From positions 186,001-250,000 of the forward strand of contig NZ_QKVL01000006.1 in NCBI RefSeq assembly GCF_003231275.1: a stretch of DNA of 64,000 nucleotides, written 5' to 3'. The notes below the pieces were generated by a model, which was not told the DNA's origin, ran no database searches, and saw nothing but the letters and a program-made list of their open reading frames with translations. Made by a program: the position numbers and the translations under genes. This document shows positions 43,946 to 59,572 of this stretch, piece after piece. How positions within the stretch are numbered: position 1 is the first letter of the stretch; every line of letters starts with the position of its first letter. This DNA is from Pseudomonas huaxiensis (lineage in GTDB: Bacteria; Pseudomonadota; Gammaproteobacteria; Pseudomonadales; Pseudomonadaceae).

Positions 43946-43975
43946 AAGTGGCAGAAAGTGGCATGAAGTGGGTTT
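43946..43975 (+). promoter_or_regulatory. MraZ operator: three 10-bp direct repeats
   Basis: AAGTGGCAGA, AAGTGGCATG and AAGTGGGTTT in direct succession, starting at the predicted transcription start. MraZ is known to bind GTGG-containing repeats of this period in its own promoter. Confidence 0.85.
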
Positions 43976-44013
43976 TCAGACACCAAAAAGCTAACAATTA
44001 GGGAATCGCAGCC

Positions 44014-44469
44014 GTGTTCCGCGGAGCAAACGCCATCAACCTCGACGCCAAGGGCCGTCTCGCGATGCCGAGCCGGTACCGTGACGAGCTTGAATCGCGT
44101 AGCTCGGGGCAGTTGATTGTGACGATCGATGCGGTTGATCCCTGCTTGTGTGTGTATCCGCTCGATGAGTGGGAACTGATAGAAGCCAAGTTGCGCGCCT
44201 TGCCGTCGTTACGCGAAGAGAACCGTCGCCTGCAGCGTTTGCTGATTGGCAATGCGGTGGATCTGGAGCTCGACGGCAGCGGTCGTTTTCTCGTTCCGCC
44301 GCGTTTGCGCGAATACGCCAAGCTCGACAAGCGAGCGATGCTGGTGGGGCAACTGAACAAATTCCAACTGTGGGACGAGGATGCCTGGAACGCTGTTTCC
44401 GCAGCGGACCTGGCAGCCATTCAACAACCGGGCGCCATGCCTGATGAACTGCGTGATTTGATCCTGTGA
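44014..44469 (+). CDS. mraZ: MraZ, transcription regulator of the dcw cluster
   Basis: 151-residue AbrB-fold protein made of two similar halves, each with a DxxxR-like element ([17 protein letters not shown] and [17 protein letters not shown]). In E. coli it represses its own operon. Starts at GTG with AGGGAA upstream. Overlaps rsmH by 4 nt. Its operator repeats lie directly upstream. Confidence 0.96.
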   Translation: MFRGANAINLDAKGRLAMPSRYRDELESRSSGQLIVTIDAVDPCLCVYPLDEWELIEAKLRALPSLREENRRLQRLLIGNAVDLELDGSGRFLVPPRLREYAKLDKRAMLVGQLNKFQLWDEDAWNAVSAADLAAIQQPGAMPDELRDLIL

Positions 44470-45409
44470 CTATAGATAGCGGCTTTAACCACATCACTGT
44501 GCTACTGGACGAAGCCGTAGAGGCTCTCGCCGTGCGCGCCGATGGTTGCTATCTCGATGGTACCTTCGGACGTGGCGGTCACAGCCGACTGATTCTCAAA
44601 CACCTTGGGCCTGATGGCCGTTTGCTAGGGTTCGACAAGGACCCTCAAGCGATTGCCACCGGGCAAGCGCTGGCGGCCGAAGACGGCCGCTTTGTCATTG
44701 TGCAGCGCAGCTTTGCCGAGCTGGGTTCGGAAGTTGCCGAGCGCGGCCTGTCGGACAAGGTCAGCGGCGTGCTGTTCGACCTGGGGGTGTCCTCGCCGCA
44801 ACTGGATGACCCGGAGCGCGGCTTCAGTTTCCTCAACGATGGCCCGCTGGACATGCGTATGGACCCATCCCGGGGTGTCAGCGCCGCCGACTTCATCGCT
44901 TCCGCGCCTGAAGAAGAAATTGCCCGGGTATTCAAGGAATACGGCGAAGAGCGTTTCGCCAGGCGCATGGCCCGCGCCGTAGTCCTGCGCCGTGCAGAAC
45001 AACCCTTTACCCGCACCGCCGACCTGGCCGAAGTGCTCAAGGTTGCCAATCCCGCCTGGGAAAAAGGCAAGAACCCCGCAACTCGGGCGTTCCAGGGGCT
45101 GCGCATCCATGTAAACAATGAGCTGGGCGACCTTGAAGTGGGTTTGCAGGCTGCACTCGATGCCTTGGAAGTCGGTGGTCGTCTGGTGGTGATCAGCTTC
45201 CACTCCCTGGAAGACCGCATCGTCAAACTGTTCATGCGCAAGCTGGCCAAGGGCGAGGCGGATAATCTGCCGCGTAACCTGCCGGTCCAGCACAAACCGT
45301 TCGAGCCGAAGATCAGGACCATCGGCAAGGCACAGTTCGCTTCCGACGCTGAACTCAAGGCCAACCCGCGGTCGCGCAGTGCCGTCATGCGTGTGGCGGA
45401 GAAGCTGCG

Positions 45410-45413
<4 letters not shown>
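44466..45413 (+). CDS. rsmH: RsmH, 16S rRNA m4C1402 methyltransferase
   Basis: 315-residue SAM-dependent N4-methyltransferase (formerly MraW). [24 protein letters not shown] (SAM site) and [16 protein letters not shown] are diagnostic. Starts at GTG overlapping the mraZ stop, and itself overlaps ftsL. Confidence 0.97.
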
Positions 45414-47435
<2,022 letters not shown>

Positions 47436-47436
<1 letters not shown>

Positions 47437-48899
47437 TGACGATGCCATTGAGTAAATTGTTCGCCAACGCCAGCAGCGATCCTCTGATTCGCGAGCTGAC
47501 CCTGGACAGCCGCAACGTGCGGGCAGGTGATCTGTTCCTGGCGGTACCCGGGGCCAAGGTCGATGGTCGTGACCATATCGCCGATGCGTTGAAGCGCGGC
47601 GCAGCCGCCGTGGCCTATGAAGTGCAGGGCGCTACGGTCCTGCCGATCACCAGCGTGCCGCTTATCCCGGTAAAGGGCCTGATTGCTCAGTTGTCGGAAA
47701 TCGCCGGTCGCTTCTATGGTGAGCCGAGCCGTTTGCTGGACCTCGTCGGTGTCACCGGCACCAACGGCAAGACCAGCGTCACGCAGCTGGTCGCCCAGGC
47801 GCTGGACCTGCTGGGTCAGCACTGTGGTTTGATCGGTACGTTGGGCACTGGCTTCTACGGCGCACTGGAAAGTGGCCGTCTGACCACACCTGATCCGCTG
47901 GCTGTGCAGGCGACCCTGAATAATCTGAAGAAGGCCGGGGCTCGCGCCGTGGCCATGGAAGTTTCTTCTCATGCGCTGGAGCAGGGCCGGGTGGCCGCTT
48001 TGGCATTCGATATCGTCGTGATGACCAACCTGTCCCGCGATCACCTCGACTATCACGGCACCATGGAAGCTTACAAAGCCGCCAAGGCGCGCTTGTTCGC
48101 CTGGCCGAACCTGCGCTGCCGGGTGGTCAATCTGGATGACGATTTCGGCCGCGAACTGGCCGCCCAGCAAGGCGAATCCCGTCTGATCAGCTACAGCCTC
48201 AAGGATCCCGCCGCAACCCTGTATTGCCGCGAAGCCACCTTCGATGACGACGGCGTACGTGCGGTGCTGGTGACGCCACAAGGCGAGCACATGCTGCGCA
48301 GCCGCCTGCTCGGTCGCTTCAACCTGAGCAATATGCTGGCTGCTGTCGGCACCTTGCTGGCGATGGAGCATCCGCTCGACGAAATTCTCAAGGTCACCGC
48401 CAAGCTGGAAGGGCCGATCGGCCGGATGCAGCGCCTCGGCGGCGGCAGCAAACCGCTGGTGGTGGTCGATTACGCACACACGCCCGATGCCCTGGAAAAA
48501 GTGCTTGAGGCCCTGCGCCCCCACGCTCGAGGCAAGTTGACCTGCCTGTTCGGTTGCGGCGGTGATCGTGATCGCGGCAAACGCCCGCTGATGGCCGAGA
48601 TGGCCGAGCGTCTGGCGGACCGGGTGATCGTCACTGACGACAATCCGCGCACTGAAGATCCGCTGGTGATTTTCGACGACATTCGTCCTGGCTTGACCAA
48701 CCCTGAATCCGCCACCTTTATCTCCGGTCGCGGTGAGGCAATTGCTGGTGCCATCGCATCGGCTGCCGCGGACGACGTCATCGTCCTGGCTGGCAAAGGA
48801 CATGAGGACTATCAGGAAATCAACGGCCAGCGGCATGACTTCTCCGATCTGGTTGAAGCCGAAAAAGCGTTGGCAGTCTGGGAGGCCTCTCATGCTTGA
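47436..48899 (+). CDS. murE: MurE, UDP-MurNAc-tripeptide ligase (meso-DAP adding)
   Basis: 487-residue Mur ligase adding the third peptide residue. ATP site GVTGTNGKTSVTQ; the DNPRTEDP motif near the C-terminus indicates meso-diaminopimelate as substrate, since Arg in DNPR contacts it. The ATG at 47436 overlaps the ftsI stop; another ATG is two codons farther. Overlaps murF by 8 nt. Confidence 0.96.
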
Positions 48900-50259
48900 G
48901 CCACTTTCCCTCACCCAGTTGATCGAGCCGCTGAAGGGGCGCCTGGTAGGCGCTGATGCGCGTTTCGACGGTGTCAGCATCGACAGCCGCAAGATCGACG
49001 CGGGGCAACTGTTCGTCGCGCTGGCGGGGCCGCGCTTCGACGGGCATGACTATCTGAATGAAGTCGCCGGCAGAGGTGCCGTCGCGGCGCTGGTCGAGCG
49101 AGAAGTTGCCGGCGCGAGCCTGCCGCAGTTGGTTGTGGCCGATACCCGCCTGGCGCTGGGCCAACTGGCTGCGCTGAACCGTCGTGCATTCAAGCAGCCT
49201 GTAGCCGCCATCACCGGCTCCAGCGGCAAGACCACGGTCAAGGAGATGCTTGCCAGCATCCTGCGTACTCGCGGCCCTGTCCTGGCGACCCGCGGCAACC
49301 TGAATAACGATCTCGGTGCGCCGCTGACCTTGCTCGAACTGGCGCCGGAACACACTGCCGCTGTGATCGAGCTTGGGGCTTCGCGTATCGGCGAAATCGC
49401 TTACACCGTGGGTCTGACCCGTCCGAGCGTAGCGTTGATCAACAACGCGGGCACTGCTCATGTCGGTGAGTTCGGTGGGCCGGAGAAGATTGTCGAAGCC
49501 AAGGGCGAGATTCTCGAAGGGCTTGGAGAGGGCGGAGTCGCGGTATTGAACCTCGACGACAAAGCCTTTGGCATATGGAAACGGCGCACAGGTAAACATG
49601 CGGTATTGAGTTTTGCGCTGACCAACCCTGCGGCCGATTTCCATGCCAGCGAGATCGGCAACGACGAGCGCGGTTGCCCGGCCTTTGTGCTGCACGGTCC
49701 GCAAGGCCGTGTGTCGATCCAGCTCAATCTGCTGGGGACTCACAACATCAGCAACGCACTCGCCGCTGCGGCAGCCGCTCATGCCTTCGGTCTGACGCTG
49801 GACGGTATCGCGCAGGGCTTGAACACGGTGCAGCCAGTCAAAGGGCGCACGGTGGTGCAGATGACCGACGCGGGTACCCGGGTCATCGATGACACTTACA
49901 ACGCAAACCCCACCTCGATGTGCGCGGCCGTTGATATACTTGCCGGCTTTTCCGGTCGCACCGTCCTGGTGCTCGGGGATATCGGCGAGTTGGGCCAGTG
50001 GGCAGAAGAGGGCCATCGTCAGGTTGGGGAATACGCCAAAGACAAGGTTTCCGCGCTGTATGCCGTAGGTCCGATGATGGCCCACGCGGTCAAGGCGTTT
50101 GGCAAGGATGCCCGCCATTTCGCAAGTCAAGCTGACCTGATCGACGCCATTCGCGGCGAGCAGGCCACTAACACCACTATTTTGATCAAGGGTTCGCGCA
50201 GCGCTGCGATGGAGAACGTCGTGGCGGCTTTGTGCGGTTCCAGCGGGGAGAAACATTAA
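48892..50259 (+). CDS. murF: MurF, UDP-MurNAc-pentapeptide synthase
   Basis: 455-residue Mur ligase adding D-Ala-D-Ala. ATP site [14 protein letters not shown], then [11 protein letters not shown] and the late motif [11 protein letters not shown]. The ATG at 48892 has GGAGG within murE; an open frame farther upstream is in the murE gene. Its last base is shared with the mraY start. Confidence 0.97.
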   Translation: MLEPLSLTQLIEPLKGRLVGADARFDGVSIDSRKIDAGQLFVALAGPRFDGHDYLNEVAGRGAVAALVEREVAGASLPQLVVADTRLALGQLAALNRRAFKQPVAAITGSSGKTTVKEMLASILRTRGPVLATRGNLNNDLGAPLTLLELAPEHTAAVIELGASRIGEIAYTVGLTRPSVALINNAGTAHVGEFGGPEKIVEAKGEILEGLGEGGVAVLNLDDKAFGIWKRRTGKHAVLSFALTNPAADFHASEIGNDERGCPAFVLHGPQGRVSIQLNLLGTHNISNALAAAAAAHAFGLTLDGIAQGLNTVQPVKGRTVVQMTDAGTRVIDDTYNANPTSMCAAVDILAGFSGRTVLVLGDIGELGQWAEEGHRQVGEYAKDKVSALYAVGPMMAHAVKAFGKDARHFASQADLIDAIRGEQATNTTILIKGSRSAAMENVVAALCGSSGEKH

Positions 50260-51341
50260 TGCTGCTGCTGTTGGCCGAGTACCTGCAACAGTTCTACAAA
50301 GGCTTCGCGGTCTTTCAGTACCTGTCCCTGCGCGGGATTCTGGGGGTACTGACTGCGCTGTCGCTGGCCCTTTGGCTGGGCCCGTGGATGATCCGCACTC
50401 TGCAGATCCGCCAGATCGGTCAGTCGGTCCGTAACGACGGTCCGCAATCGCACCTGTCCAAGTCCGGCACGCCGACCATGGGTGGCGCGCTGATTCTTTC
50501 CGCCATCGGCGTCAGCACGCTGCTCTGGGCTGACCTGAGCAACCGCTACGTCTGGGTCGTGCTGATCGTCACGCTGCTGTTCGGCGCCATCGGCTGGGTC
50601 GACGACTACCGCAAGGTCATCGAGAAGAACTCCCGTGGCCTGCCGAGTCGCTGGAAGTATTTCTGGCAGTCGGTGTTCGGTCTCGGCGCCGCGATCTTCC
50701 TTTATATGACCGCACCGACCAGCGTGGAAACCACCCTGATCGTGCCGATGCTCAAGGATGTCACCATCCCGCTGGGCGTCGGCTTCGTGGTCCTGACCTA
50801 CTTCGTCATCGTCGGTTCGAGCAACGCGGTCAACCTGACTGACGGCCTCGACGGCCTGGCCATCCTGCCGACCGTACTGGTAGGCGGCGCCCTGGGTATC
50901 TTCTGCTACCTGTCGGGTAACGTGAAATTCGCCGAATACCTGCTGATTCCTTACGTGCCGGGCGCGGGCGAACTGATCGTATTCTGCGGCGCGCTGATCG
51001 GTGCCGGCCTCGGCTTCCTCTGGTTCAACACCTATCCGGCACAAGTCTTCATGGGTGACGTCGGCGCGCTGGCACTGGGTGCGGCGCTGGGCACCATCGC
51101 GGTAATCGTTCGCCAGGAAATCGTCCTGTTCATCATGGGCGGCGTGTTCGTCATGGAAACCCTGTCGGTCGTCATCCAGGTCGCTTCGTTCAAGCTGACC
51201 GGCAAGCGGGTGTTCCGCATGGCGCCGATTCATCACCACTTTGAACTCAAGGGCTGGCCCGAGCCGCGTGTGATTGTCCGCTTCTGGATCATCACCGTGG
51301 TGCTGGTGCTGATTGGCCTTGCCACCCTGAAACTGAGGTAG
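50259..51341 (+). CDS. mraY: MraY, phospho-MurNAc-pentapeptide translocase
   Basis: 360-residue inner-membrane enzyme making lipid I from undecaprenyl phosphate. Ten or so hydrophobic spans; catalytic motifs [19 protein letters not shown] and [10 protein letters not shown], and [16 protein letters not shown] near the C-terminus. ATG overlaps the murF stop (TAATG). Confidence 0.97.
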   Translation: MLLLLAEYLQQFYKGFAVFQYLSLRGILGVLTALSLALWLGPWMIRTLQIRQIGQSVRNDGPQSHLSKSGTPTMGGALILSAIGVSTLLWADLSNRYVWVVLIVTLLFGAIGWVDDYRKVIEKNSRGLPSRWKYFWQSVFGLGAAIFLYMTAPTSVETTLIVPMLKDVTIPLGVGFVVLTYFVIVGSSNAVNLTDGLDGLAILPTVLVGGALGIFCYLSGNVKFAEYLLIPYVPGAGELIVFCGALIGAGLGFLWFNTYPAQVFMGDVGALALGAALGTIAVIVRQEIVLFIMGGVFVMETLSVVIQVASFKLTGKRVFRMAPIHHHFELKGWPEPRVIVRFWIITVVLVLIGLATLKLR

Positions 51342-51346
51342 AGCGC

Positions 51347-52693
51347 GTGTCACTGATCGCATCAGACCACTTCCGCATCGTTGTCGGCCTCGGCAAGAGC
51401 GGCATGTCCCTGGTTCGCTTCCTGGCGAACCGGGGCGTTGCGTTTGCGGTGGCCGATACCCGGGAGAACCCACCGGAGCTGGCGACGCTGCGACGCGACT
51501 ACCCACAGATCGAAGTGCGCTGTGGCGAGCTGGATGTGGACTTCCTTTGCCGCGCCGACGAACTCTACGTCAGTCCGGGCCTGGCGCTCGCTACACCTGC
51601 CTTGCAGCAGGCGGCCGCTCGCGGCGTGAAGCTGTCGGGTGATATCGAATTGTTTGCCCGCAATGCCAAGGCTCCGATCATTGCCATCAGTGGTTCCAAC
51701 GCCAAGAGCACCGTGACCACCCTGGTCGGCGAGATGGCCGCTGCGGCGGGCAAACGTGTGGCAGTCGGCGGCAACCTCGGCACTCCCGCGCTGGACCTGC
51801 TCAGCGATGACGTCGAGCTGTACGTGATGGAGCTGTCGAGCTTCCAGCTGGAGACCACTGATCAGCTCAACGCTGAAGTGGCGACTGTGCTCAATGTCAG
51901 CGAAGACCATATGGATCGCTACAGCGGCCTGCCGGCTTATCACCTGGCCAAGCACCGGATTTTCCGTGGTGCGCGGCAAGTAGTGGTCAACCGTCAGGAT
52001 GCCCTGAGCCGTCCGTTGCTGACTGAAGGCCAGCCGTGCTGGACCTTCGGCCTGAACAAACCCGACTTCAAGGCCTTCGGCCTGCGCGAAGAGGATGGCG
52101 AGAAGTACCTGGCGTTCGAGTTCCAGAACCTCCTGCCGGTACGCGAGTTGAAGATCCGCGGTGCACACAACCAGTCCAATGCCCTGGCGGCGTTGGCACT
52201 GGGTCATGCGGTCGGCCTGCCATTCGACGCCATGCTGGAAAGCCTGCGCAATTTCGCTGGCCTCGCCCATCGTTGCCAGTGGATACGCGAGCGTAATGAG
52301 GTCAACTGGTACGACGATTCCAAAGCCACCAACGTTGGCGCCGCTCTGGCTGCCATCGAAGGTCTGGGCGCCGATATCGACGGCAAGCTGGTACTGGTCG
52401 CTGGCGGAGATGGCAAGGGTGCCGATTTCTCTGGCCTGCGCGCGCCCGTTGCCGAGCATTGCCGCGCGGTGGTGCTGCTGGGTCGTGATGCCGAACGGCT
52501 GGCTGAAACGCTGGGCGACAGCGTGCCGCTGGTGCGGGTGAAGACACTCGATGAAGCGGTGCAGCAGTGTGCCGAACTGGCTCAACCGGGCGATGCGGTG
52601 TTGCTGTCGCCGGCCTGTGCCAGCCTCGACATGTTCAAGAACTTTGAAGAGCGTGGGCGCCTGTTCGCCCAGGCCGTGGGAGGGCTGGCATGA
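51347..52693 (+). CDS. murD: MurD, UDP-MurNAc-L-alanine:D-glutamate ligase
   Basis: 448-residue Mur ligase adding D-glutamate in the cytoplasm. ATP site AISGSNAKSTVTTL, VSEDHMDRY, and NDDSKATN-like NWYDDSKATNVGAAL. Starts at GTG, 5 nt after mraY. The usual GTNGK-type P-loop carries GSNAKST, the normal form in Pseudomonas as far as I recall. Overlaps ftsW by 4 nt. Confidence 0.96.
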   Translation: MSLIASDHFRIVVGLGKSGMSLVRFLANRGVAFAVADTRENPPELATLRRDYPQIEVRCGELDVDFLCRADELYVSPGLALATPALQQAAARGVKLSGDIELFARNAKAPIIAISGSNAKSTVTTLVGEMAAAAGKRVAVGGNLGTPALDLLSDDVELYVMELSSFQLETTDQLNAEVATVLNVSEDHMDRYSGLPAYHLAKHRIFRGARQVVVNRQDALSRPLLTEGQPCWTFGLNKPDFKAFGLREEDGEKYLAFEFQNLLPVRELKIRGAHNQSNALAALALGHAVGLPFDAMLESLRNFAGLAHRCQWIRERNEVNWYDDSKATNVGAALAAIEGLGADIDGKLVLVAGGDGKGADFSGLRAPVAEHCRAVVLLGRDAERLAETLGDSVPLVRVKTLDEAVQQCAELAQPGDAVLLSPACASLDMFKNFEERGRLFAQAVGGLA

Positions 52694-53907
52694 TCTTCGG
52701 CGCCATCAAGCCCTACCCGTCGCCGCTGATCAGCGGCCGTGGCATCGACCTGGACTTCCCGTTCCTGGTCGGTTGCCTGGCATTGCTCGGGCTGGGCCTG
52801 GTGATGATCACCTCGGCGTCCTCGGAAGTGGCTGCGGCGCAGTCGGGTAACCCGCTGTATCACATGATTCGCCACCTGGTGTACGTGACCCTCGGGCTGG
52901 GCGCATGCATCGTCACCATGATGGTGCCGATCTCGACCTGGCAGCGCATGGGCTACCTGATGCTGATCGGTGCCTTCGGCTTGCTGATACTGGTGCTGGT
53001 CCCTGGTATCGGTCGCGAAGTTAACGGTTCCTGGCGCTGGATCGGCTTCAGCTTCTTCAACGTGCAGCCATCGGAAATCGCCAAGGTCTTCGTCGTCATC
53101 TATCTCGCGGGCTATCTGGTGCGTCGGCAGCAGGAAGTACGCGAAAGCTGGATGGGCTTCTTCAAGCCTTTCATCGTGCTGCTGCCGATGGCGGGCCTGC
53201 TGCTCATGGAGCCGGACTTCGGCGCCACCGTGGTGATGATGGGCTCGGCCGCGGCCATGCTGTTCCTCGGCGGCGTCGGTCTGTTCCGCTTCGGCCTGAT
53301 GGTGGCGCTGGCAGTGGGTGCGGTGTTCGTCCTGGTTCAGGCGCAGCCCTACCGGATGGCCCGTCTGACAACCTTCACCGACCCGTGGGCGGACCAGTTC
53401 GGTTCCGGCTATCAGTTGACCCAGGCGTTGATCGCCTTCGGCCGCGGCGAGTGGTTCGGCGTCGGTCTGGGTAACAGCGTGCAGAAGCAGTTCTACCTGC
53501 CGGAAGCACATACCGACTTCGTGTTCTCGGTGCTGGCCGAGGAGCTGGGCGTAGTGGGCTCGCTGGCGACGCTGGCGCTGTTCGTCTTCGTCACTGTCCG
53601 CGCCTTGTACATCGGTCTCTGGGCCGAGAAAGCCAAGCAATTCTTCGCCGCCTACGTGGCGTTCGGGCTGGCGTTCCTGTGGATCGGCCAGTTCCTCATC
53701 AATATCGGTGTGAACATCGGCCTGCTGCCAACCAAAGGCTTGACCCTGCCTTTCCTCAGTTACGGGGGCAGTTCGCTGGTCATCTGCTGTGCCTGTGTGG
53801 GGTTGCTGCTGCGTATCGAATGGGAGAGCCGCACGCACCTTGGCAGCGAGGAACACGAGTTCGACGAAGACGACTTTGCCGAGGAGCCGAATCATCATGG
53901 CCGCTGA
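52690..53907 (+). CDS. ftsW: FtsW, septal peptidoglycan glycosyltransferase
   Basis: 405-residue SEDS-family membrane protein that polymerises lipid II at the septum with FtsI. Ten spans; signatures NGSWRWIGFSFFNVQPSEIA, EPDFGATVVM (with the catalytic Asp), ALIAFGRGEWFGVGLGNS, and LLPTKGLTLPFLSYGGSS. ATG overlaps the murD stop; its acidic tail overlaps the murG start by 11 nt. Confidence 0.97.
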   Translation: MIFGAIKPYPSPLISGRGIDLDFPFLVGCLALLGLGLVMITSASSEVAAAQSGNPLYHMIRHLVYVTLGLGACIVTMMVPISTWQRMGYLMLIGAFGLLILVLVPGIGREVNGSWRWIGFSFFNVQPSEIAKVFVVIYLAGYLVRRQQEVRESWMGFFKPFIVLLPMAGLLLMEPDFGATVVMMGSAAAMLFLGGVGLFRFGLMVALAVGAVFVLVQAQPYRMARLTTFTDPWADQFGSGYQLTQALIAFGRGEWFGVGLGNSVQKQFYLPEAHTDFVFSVLAEELGVVGSLATLALFVFVTVRALYIGLWAEKAKQFFAAYVAFGLAFLWIGQFLINIGVNIGLLPTKGLTLPFLSYGGSSLVICCACVGLLLRIEWESRTHLGSEEHEFDEDDFAEEPNHHGR

Positions 53908-54968
53908 CGGCAAGAACGTATTGATCATGGCCGGCGGAACCGGCGGCCATGTGTTCCCGGCACTCGCCTGTGCCCGGGAATTCCAGGCGCGCGGCTTTAC
54001 CGTGCACTGGCTGGGAACGCCACGCGGCATCGAAAACGAACTGGTGCCGCAGGCTGGCCTGCAGTTGCACCTGATCAACGTCACCGGCCTGCGCGGCAAG
54101 GGCAAGCTGTCGCTGCTCAAGGCGCCGTTCACCCTGATCAAGGCCGTGCTGCAGGCTCGCCGGATCATCCGCCAGCTCAAGCCGGTCTGTGTGGTCGGCT
54201 TCGGCGGTTACGTGACTGGCCCCGGCGGCGTTGCCGCGAGGCTGGCGGGCGTGCCCGTGGTGATCCACGAGCAGAACGCCCGTGCTGGCACCGCCAACCG
54301 GCTGCTGGTGCCGCTGGCCGGCCGTGTCTGTGAAGCGTTCCCGAACACTTTCGACGCTAGCGAAAAACGTCGTACCACCGGTAACCCGGTGCGCAGTGAG
54401 CTGTTTCTGGAACCCGTGCGCGAAGCCCTGCCGGGACGCCGTGCGCGGCTGCTGGTACTGGGCGGAAGCCTCGGTGCCGAGCCGTTGAACAAGCTGTTGC
54501 CCCAGGCCCTGGCGCTGGTGCCGGAGGCCATTCGTCCCGAGGTGTTCCATCAGGCCGGGAAGAATCACGACCAGATCACCGCCGAGCGTTATCGCGAAGC
54601 CGGGATCGAGGCTCAGGTAGAGCCGTTTATCAAGGATATGGCCCAAGCCTATGGCTGGGCCGACCTGGTGGTGTGCCGTGCCGGCGCGCTGACCGTCAGT
54701 GAGCTGGCGGCGGCTGGCCTGCCTTCGATGCTGGTGCCCTTGCCCCATGCGATCGACGACCACCAGACCCACAACGCCCATTATCTGGCCCGCGAAGGTG
54801 CTGCCTTCCTGATGCCACAAGCGACAACTGGCGCAGCGCAGCTCGCTGAACGCCTGAACGAGGTACTGATGCAACCGGAAAAACTCGACACCATGGCCGC
54901 CACCGCGCGCCGCCTGGCCAAACCTGCTGCTACCCGCACCGTGGTCGACATCTGCCTGGAGGTGGCCC

Positions 54969-54976
<8 letters not shown>
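53897..54976 (+). CDS. murG: MurG, lipid II synthase (GlcNAc transferase)
   Basis: 359-residue GT28-family peripheral membrane enzyme adding GlcNAc to lipid [14 protein letters not shown] at the start, [25 protein letters not shown] and [18 protein letters not shown] are family signatures. The ATG at 53897, inside the end of ftsW, is taken because the family starts here. Overlaps murC by 8 nt. Confidence 0.97.
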
Positions 54977-57376
<2,400 letters not shown>

Positions 57377-57380
57377 GCCC

Positions 57381-58247
57381 ATGCAAGGCGCGATGGTACG
57401 TCATCAGCAACCCGCTCCCGGCCGCAAGCCGGTGCCGCGTGGTGCCAGCCGGATGGTGGCGAAAGAGCCGCTGTCGGCGCGCCTGCCCAAGCCTGGCTTC
57501 AGTGTTTTCAAGCGACTGCTGTGGCCGATTCTTCTGGTGGCCGCAGGCTTTGGCGCCTATGAAGGCGCGCAGCGGTTGATGCCGTATGCCGACCGGCCGA
57601 TCACCAAGATCGCCGTGCAGGGCGACCTCAGCTACATCAGCCAGCAGGCGGTGCAGCAGCGGATCGCGCCTTACGTCGCGGCGAGCTTCTTCACCGTCGA
57701 CCTGGCGAGCATGCGCGCCGAACTGGAGCAGATGCCCTGGATCGCCCATGCAGAAGTACGCCGTGTATGGCCAGACGAAGTGGTGATCCGTCTCGAGGAG
57801 CAGTTGCCGGTGGCGCGCTGGGGTGATGATGCCTTGCTCAACAATCAGGGCCAGGCCTTCACGCCGCGCGAGCTGGCCAACTATGAGCACCTGCCGCAGC
57901 TGTTCGGGCCGCAGCGGGCTCAGCAACAAGTGATGCAGCAATATCAGGTACTGAACCAGATGCTGCGTCCCCTGGGCTTTTCGATCGCACGTCTGGAACT
58001 GCGCGAGCGTGGCAGCTGGTTCCTGACCACCGGCGCCGGAAGCGCCGGGCCGGGTATCGAACTGCTGCTGGGGCGTGACCATCTGGTGGAAAAGATGCGC
58101 CGCTTCATTGCCATTTATAACAAGACGCTCAAAGAACAGATCACGAACATCGCCCGCATCGATCTGCGTTACGCCAATGGCCTCGCCGTTGGCTGGCGGG
58201 AACCGATTGCACCGCCCGCGGCCCAATCCGCCGTGGCGAAGAATTAG
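57381..58247 (+). CDS. ftsQ: FtsQ, division protein
   Basis: 288-residue bitopic protein that recruits FtsL and FtsB. Basic cytoplasmic start, one membrane span (about 48-68), then the POTRA domain ([14 protein letters not shown] to about residue 145) and the beta domain. The ATG at 57381 lies 4 nt after ddlB; an alternative ATG is at 57393. A longer frame upstream is inside ddlB. Confidence 0.95.
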   Translation: MQGAMVRHQQPAPGRKPVPRGASRMVAKEPLSARLPKPGFSVFKRLLWPILLVAAGFGAYEGAQRLMPYADRPITKIAVQGDLSYISQQAVQQRIAPYVAASFFTVDLASMRAELEQMPWIAHAEVRRVWPDEVVIRLEEQLPVARWGDDALLNNQGQAFTPRELANYEHLPQLFGPQRAQQQVMQQYQVLNQMLRPLGFSIARLELRERGSWFLTTGAGSAGPGIELLLGRDHLVEKMRRFIAIYNKTLKEQITNIARIDLRYANGLAVGWREPIAPPAAQSAVAKN

Positions 58248-58261
58248 AGAGAGGCAGGACC

Positions 58262-59515
58262 ATGGCAAACGCGCATAGCGGCAAAATGATCGTCGGGCTG
58301 GATATCGGCACGTCCAAGGTGGTTGCACTGGTGGGCGAAGTCGCTGCCGACGGCACACTGGAAATCGTCGGTATCGGCACCCACCCGTCGCGCGGGTTGA
58401 AGAAAGGCGTGGTGGTCAACATCGAGTCCACCGTGCAATCGATCCAGCGCGCCGTCGAAGAGGCCCAGTTGATGGCCGGCTGCCGCATCCACTCGGCATT
58501 CGTCGGTGTGGCCGGCAACCACATCCGCAGCCTGAACTCCCACGGTATCGTCGCGATCCGCGACCGTGAAGTCAGCGCTGCGGACCTCGAGCGGGTACTG
58601 GATGCCGCCCAGGCCGTTGCCATTCCTGCTGACCAGCGCGTGCTGCACACCCTGCCGCAGGACTACGTCATCGATAACCAGGAAGGCGTGCGCGAGCCAC
58701 TGGGCATGTCCGGCGTTCGTCTGGAAGCCAAGGTGCACGTCGTGACCTGCGCCGTGAATGCCGCGCAGAACATCGAGAAGTGCGTGCGCCGCTGCGGTCT
58801 GGAAATCGACGACATCATTCTTGAGCAGCTGGCGTCGGCCTATTCCGTCCTGACCGATGACGAGAAAGAGCTGGGCGTGTGCCTGGTGGACATCGGTGGC
58901 GGTACCACCGACATCGCGATCTTCACCGAAGGTGCAATCCGCCACACCGCGGTGATCCCGATCGCTGGCGATCAGGTGACCAACGACATCGCCATGGCGC
59001 TGCGTACACCGACCCAGTACGCCGAAGAAATCAAGATCCGCTACGCCTGCGCCCTGGCCAAGCTGGCGGGTGCCGGCGAGACCATCAAGGTGCCAAGCGT
59101 GGGCGACCGCCCGCCGCGCGAACTGTCGCGCCAGGCCTTGGCCGAAGTGGTCGAGCCGCGTTACGACGAACTGTTCACCCTGATCCAGGCCGAGCTGCGT
59201 CGCAGCGGCTACGAGGATCTGGTTCCGGCTGGCATCGTGCTGACCGGTGGCACTTCGAAGATGGAAGGCGCGGTCGAGCTGGCCGAGGAAATCTTCCACA
59301 TGCCAGTACGCCTGGGCGTGCCGCACAGCGTTCGCGGCCTGAGTGATGTAGTCCGCAACCCGATTTACTCCACTGGTGTGGGTCTGCTGACCTACGGCCT
59401 GCTGAAGCAGTCCGATGGCGTGCCCGTGCCAGGTATTAGAAACGACAGCTATGGCGATGAACCAAAGGCTCCTGTGCTTGAGCGTTTCAAGCGTTGGGTC
59501 CAGGGCAACTTTTAA
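58262..59515 (+). CDS. ftsA: FtsA, actin-like division protein
   Basis: 417-residue actin-fold ATPase tethering FtsZ to the membrane. GLDIGTSKVVALVGEV (phosphate 1), VDIGGGTTDIAIF (phosphate 2) and VLTGGTSKMEGAVELAEE (adenosine) are present, and the C-terminal amphipathic helix ERFKRWVQGNF is the membrane anchor. GAGAGGCAGG lies upstream. 57 nt before ftsZ. Confidence 0.97.
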   Translation: MANAHSGKMIVGLDIGTSKVVALVGEVAADGTLEIVGIGTHPSRGLKKGVVVNIESTVQSIQRAVEEAQLMAGCRIHSAFVGVAGNHIRSLNSHGIVAIRDREVSAADLERVLDAAQAVAIPADQRVLHTLPQDYVIDNQEGVREPLGMSGVRLEAKVHVVTCAVNAAQNIEKCVRRCGLEIDDIILEQLASAYSVLTDDEKELGVCLVDIGGGTTDIAIFTEGAIRHTAVIPIAGDQVTNDIAMALRTPTQYAEEIKIRYACALAKLAGAGETIKVPSVGDRPPRELSRQALAEVVEPRYDELFTLIQAELRRSGYEDLVPAGIVLTGGTSKMEGAVELAEEIFHMPVRLGVPHSVRGLSDVVRNPIYSTGVGLLTYGLLKQSDGVPVPGIRNDSYGDEPKAPVLERFKRWVQGNF

Positions 59516-59572
59516 GTTTCAAAGCAGTAGTGGTAGGCGCAAAAACTAGAGAAAAATGAAAGGAGAGGGAAA

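Larger units (their letters stand above)
43703..44013. other. Intergenic region between rnpB and mraZ
   Basis: An A/T-richer stretch without a gene. A short T run follows rnpB (43706-43710). The second half carries the dcw promoter (43910-43939) and three MraZ-type repeats (43946-43975). Confidence 0.6.
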
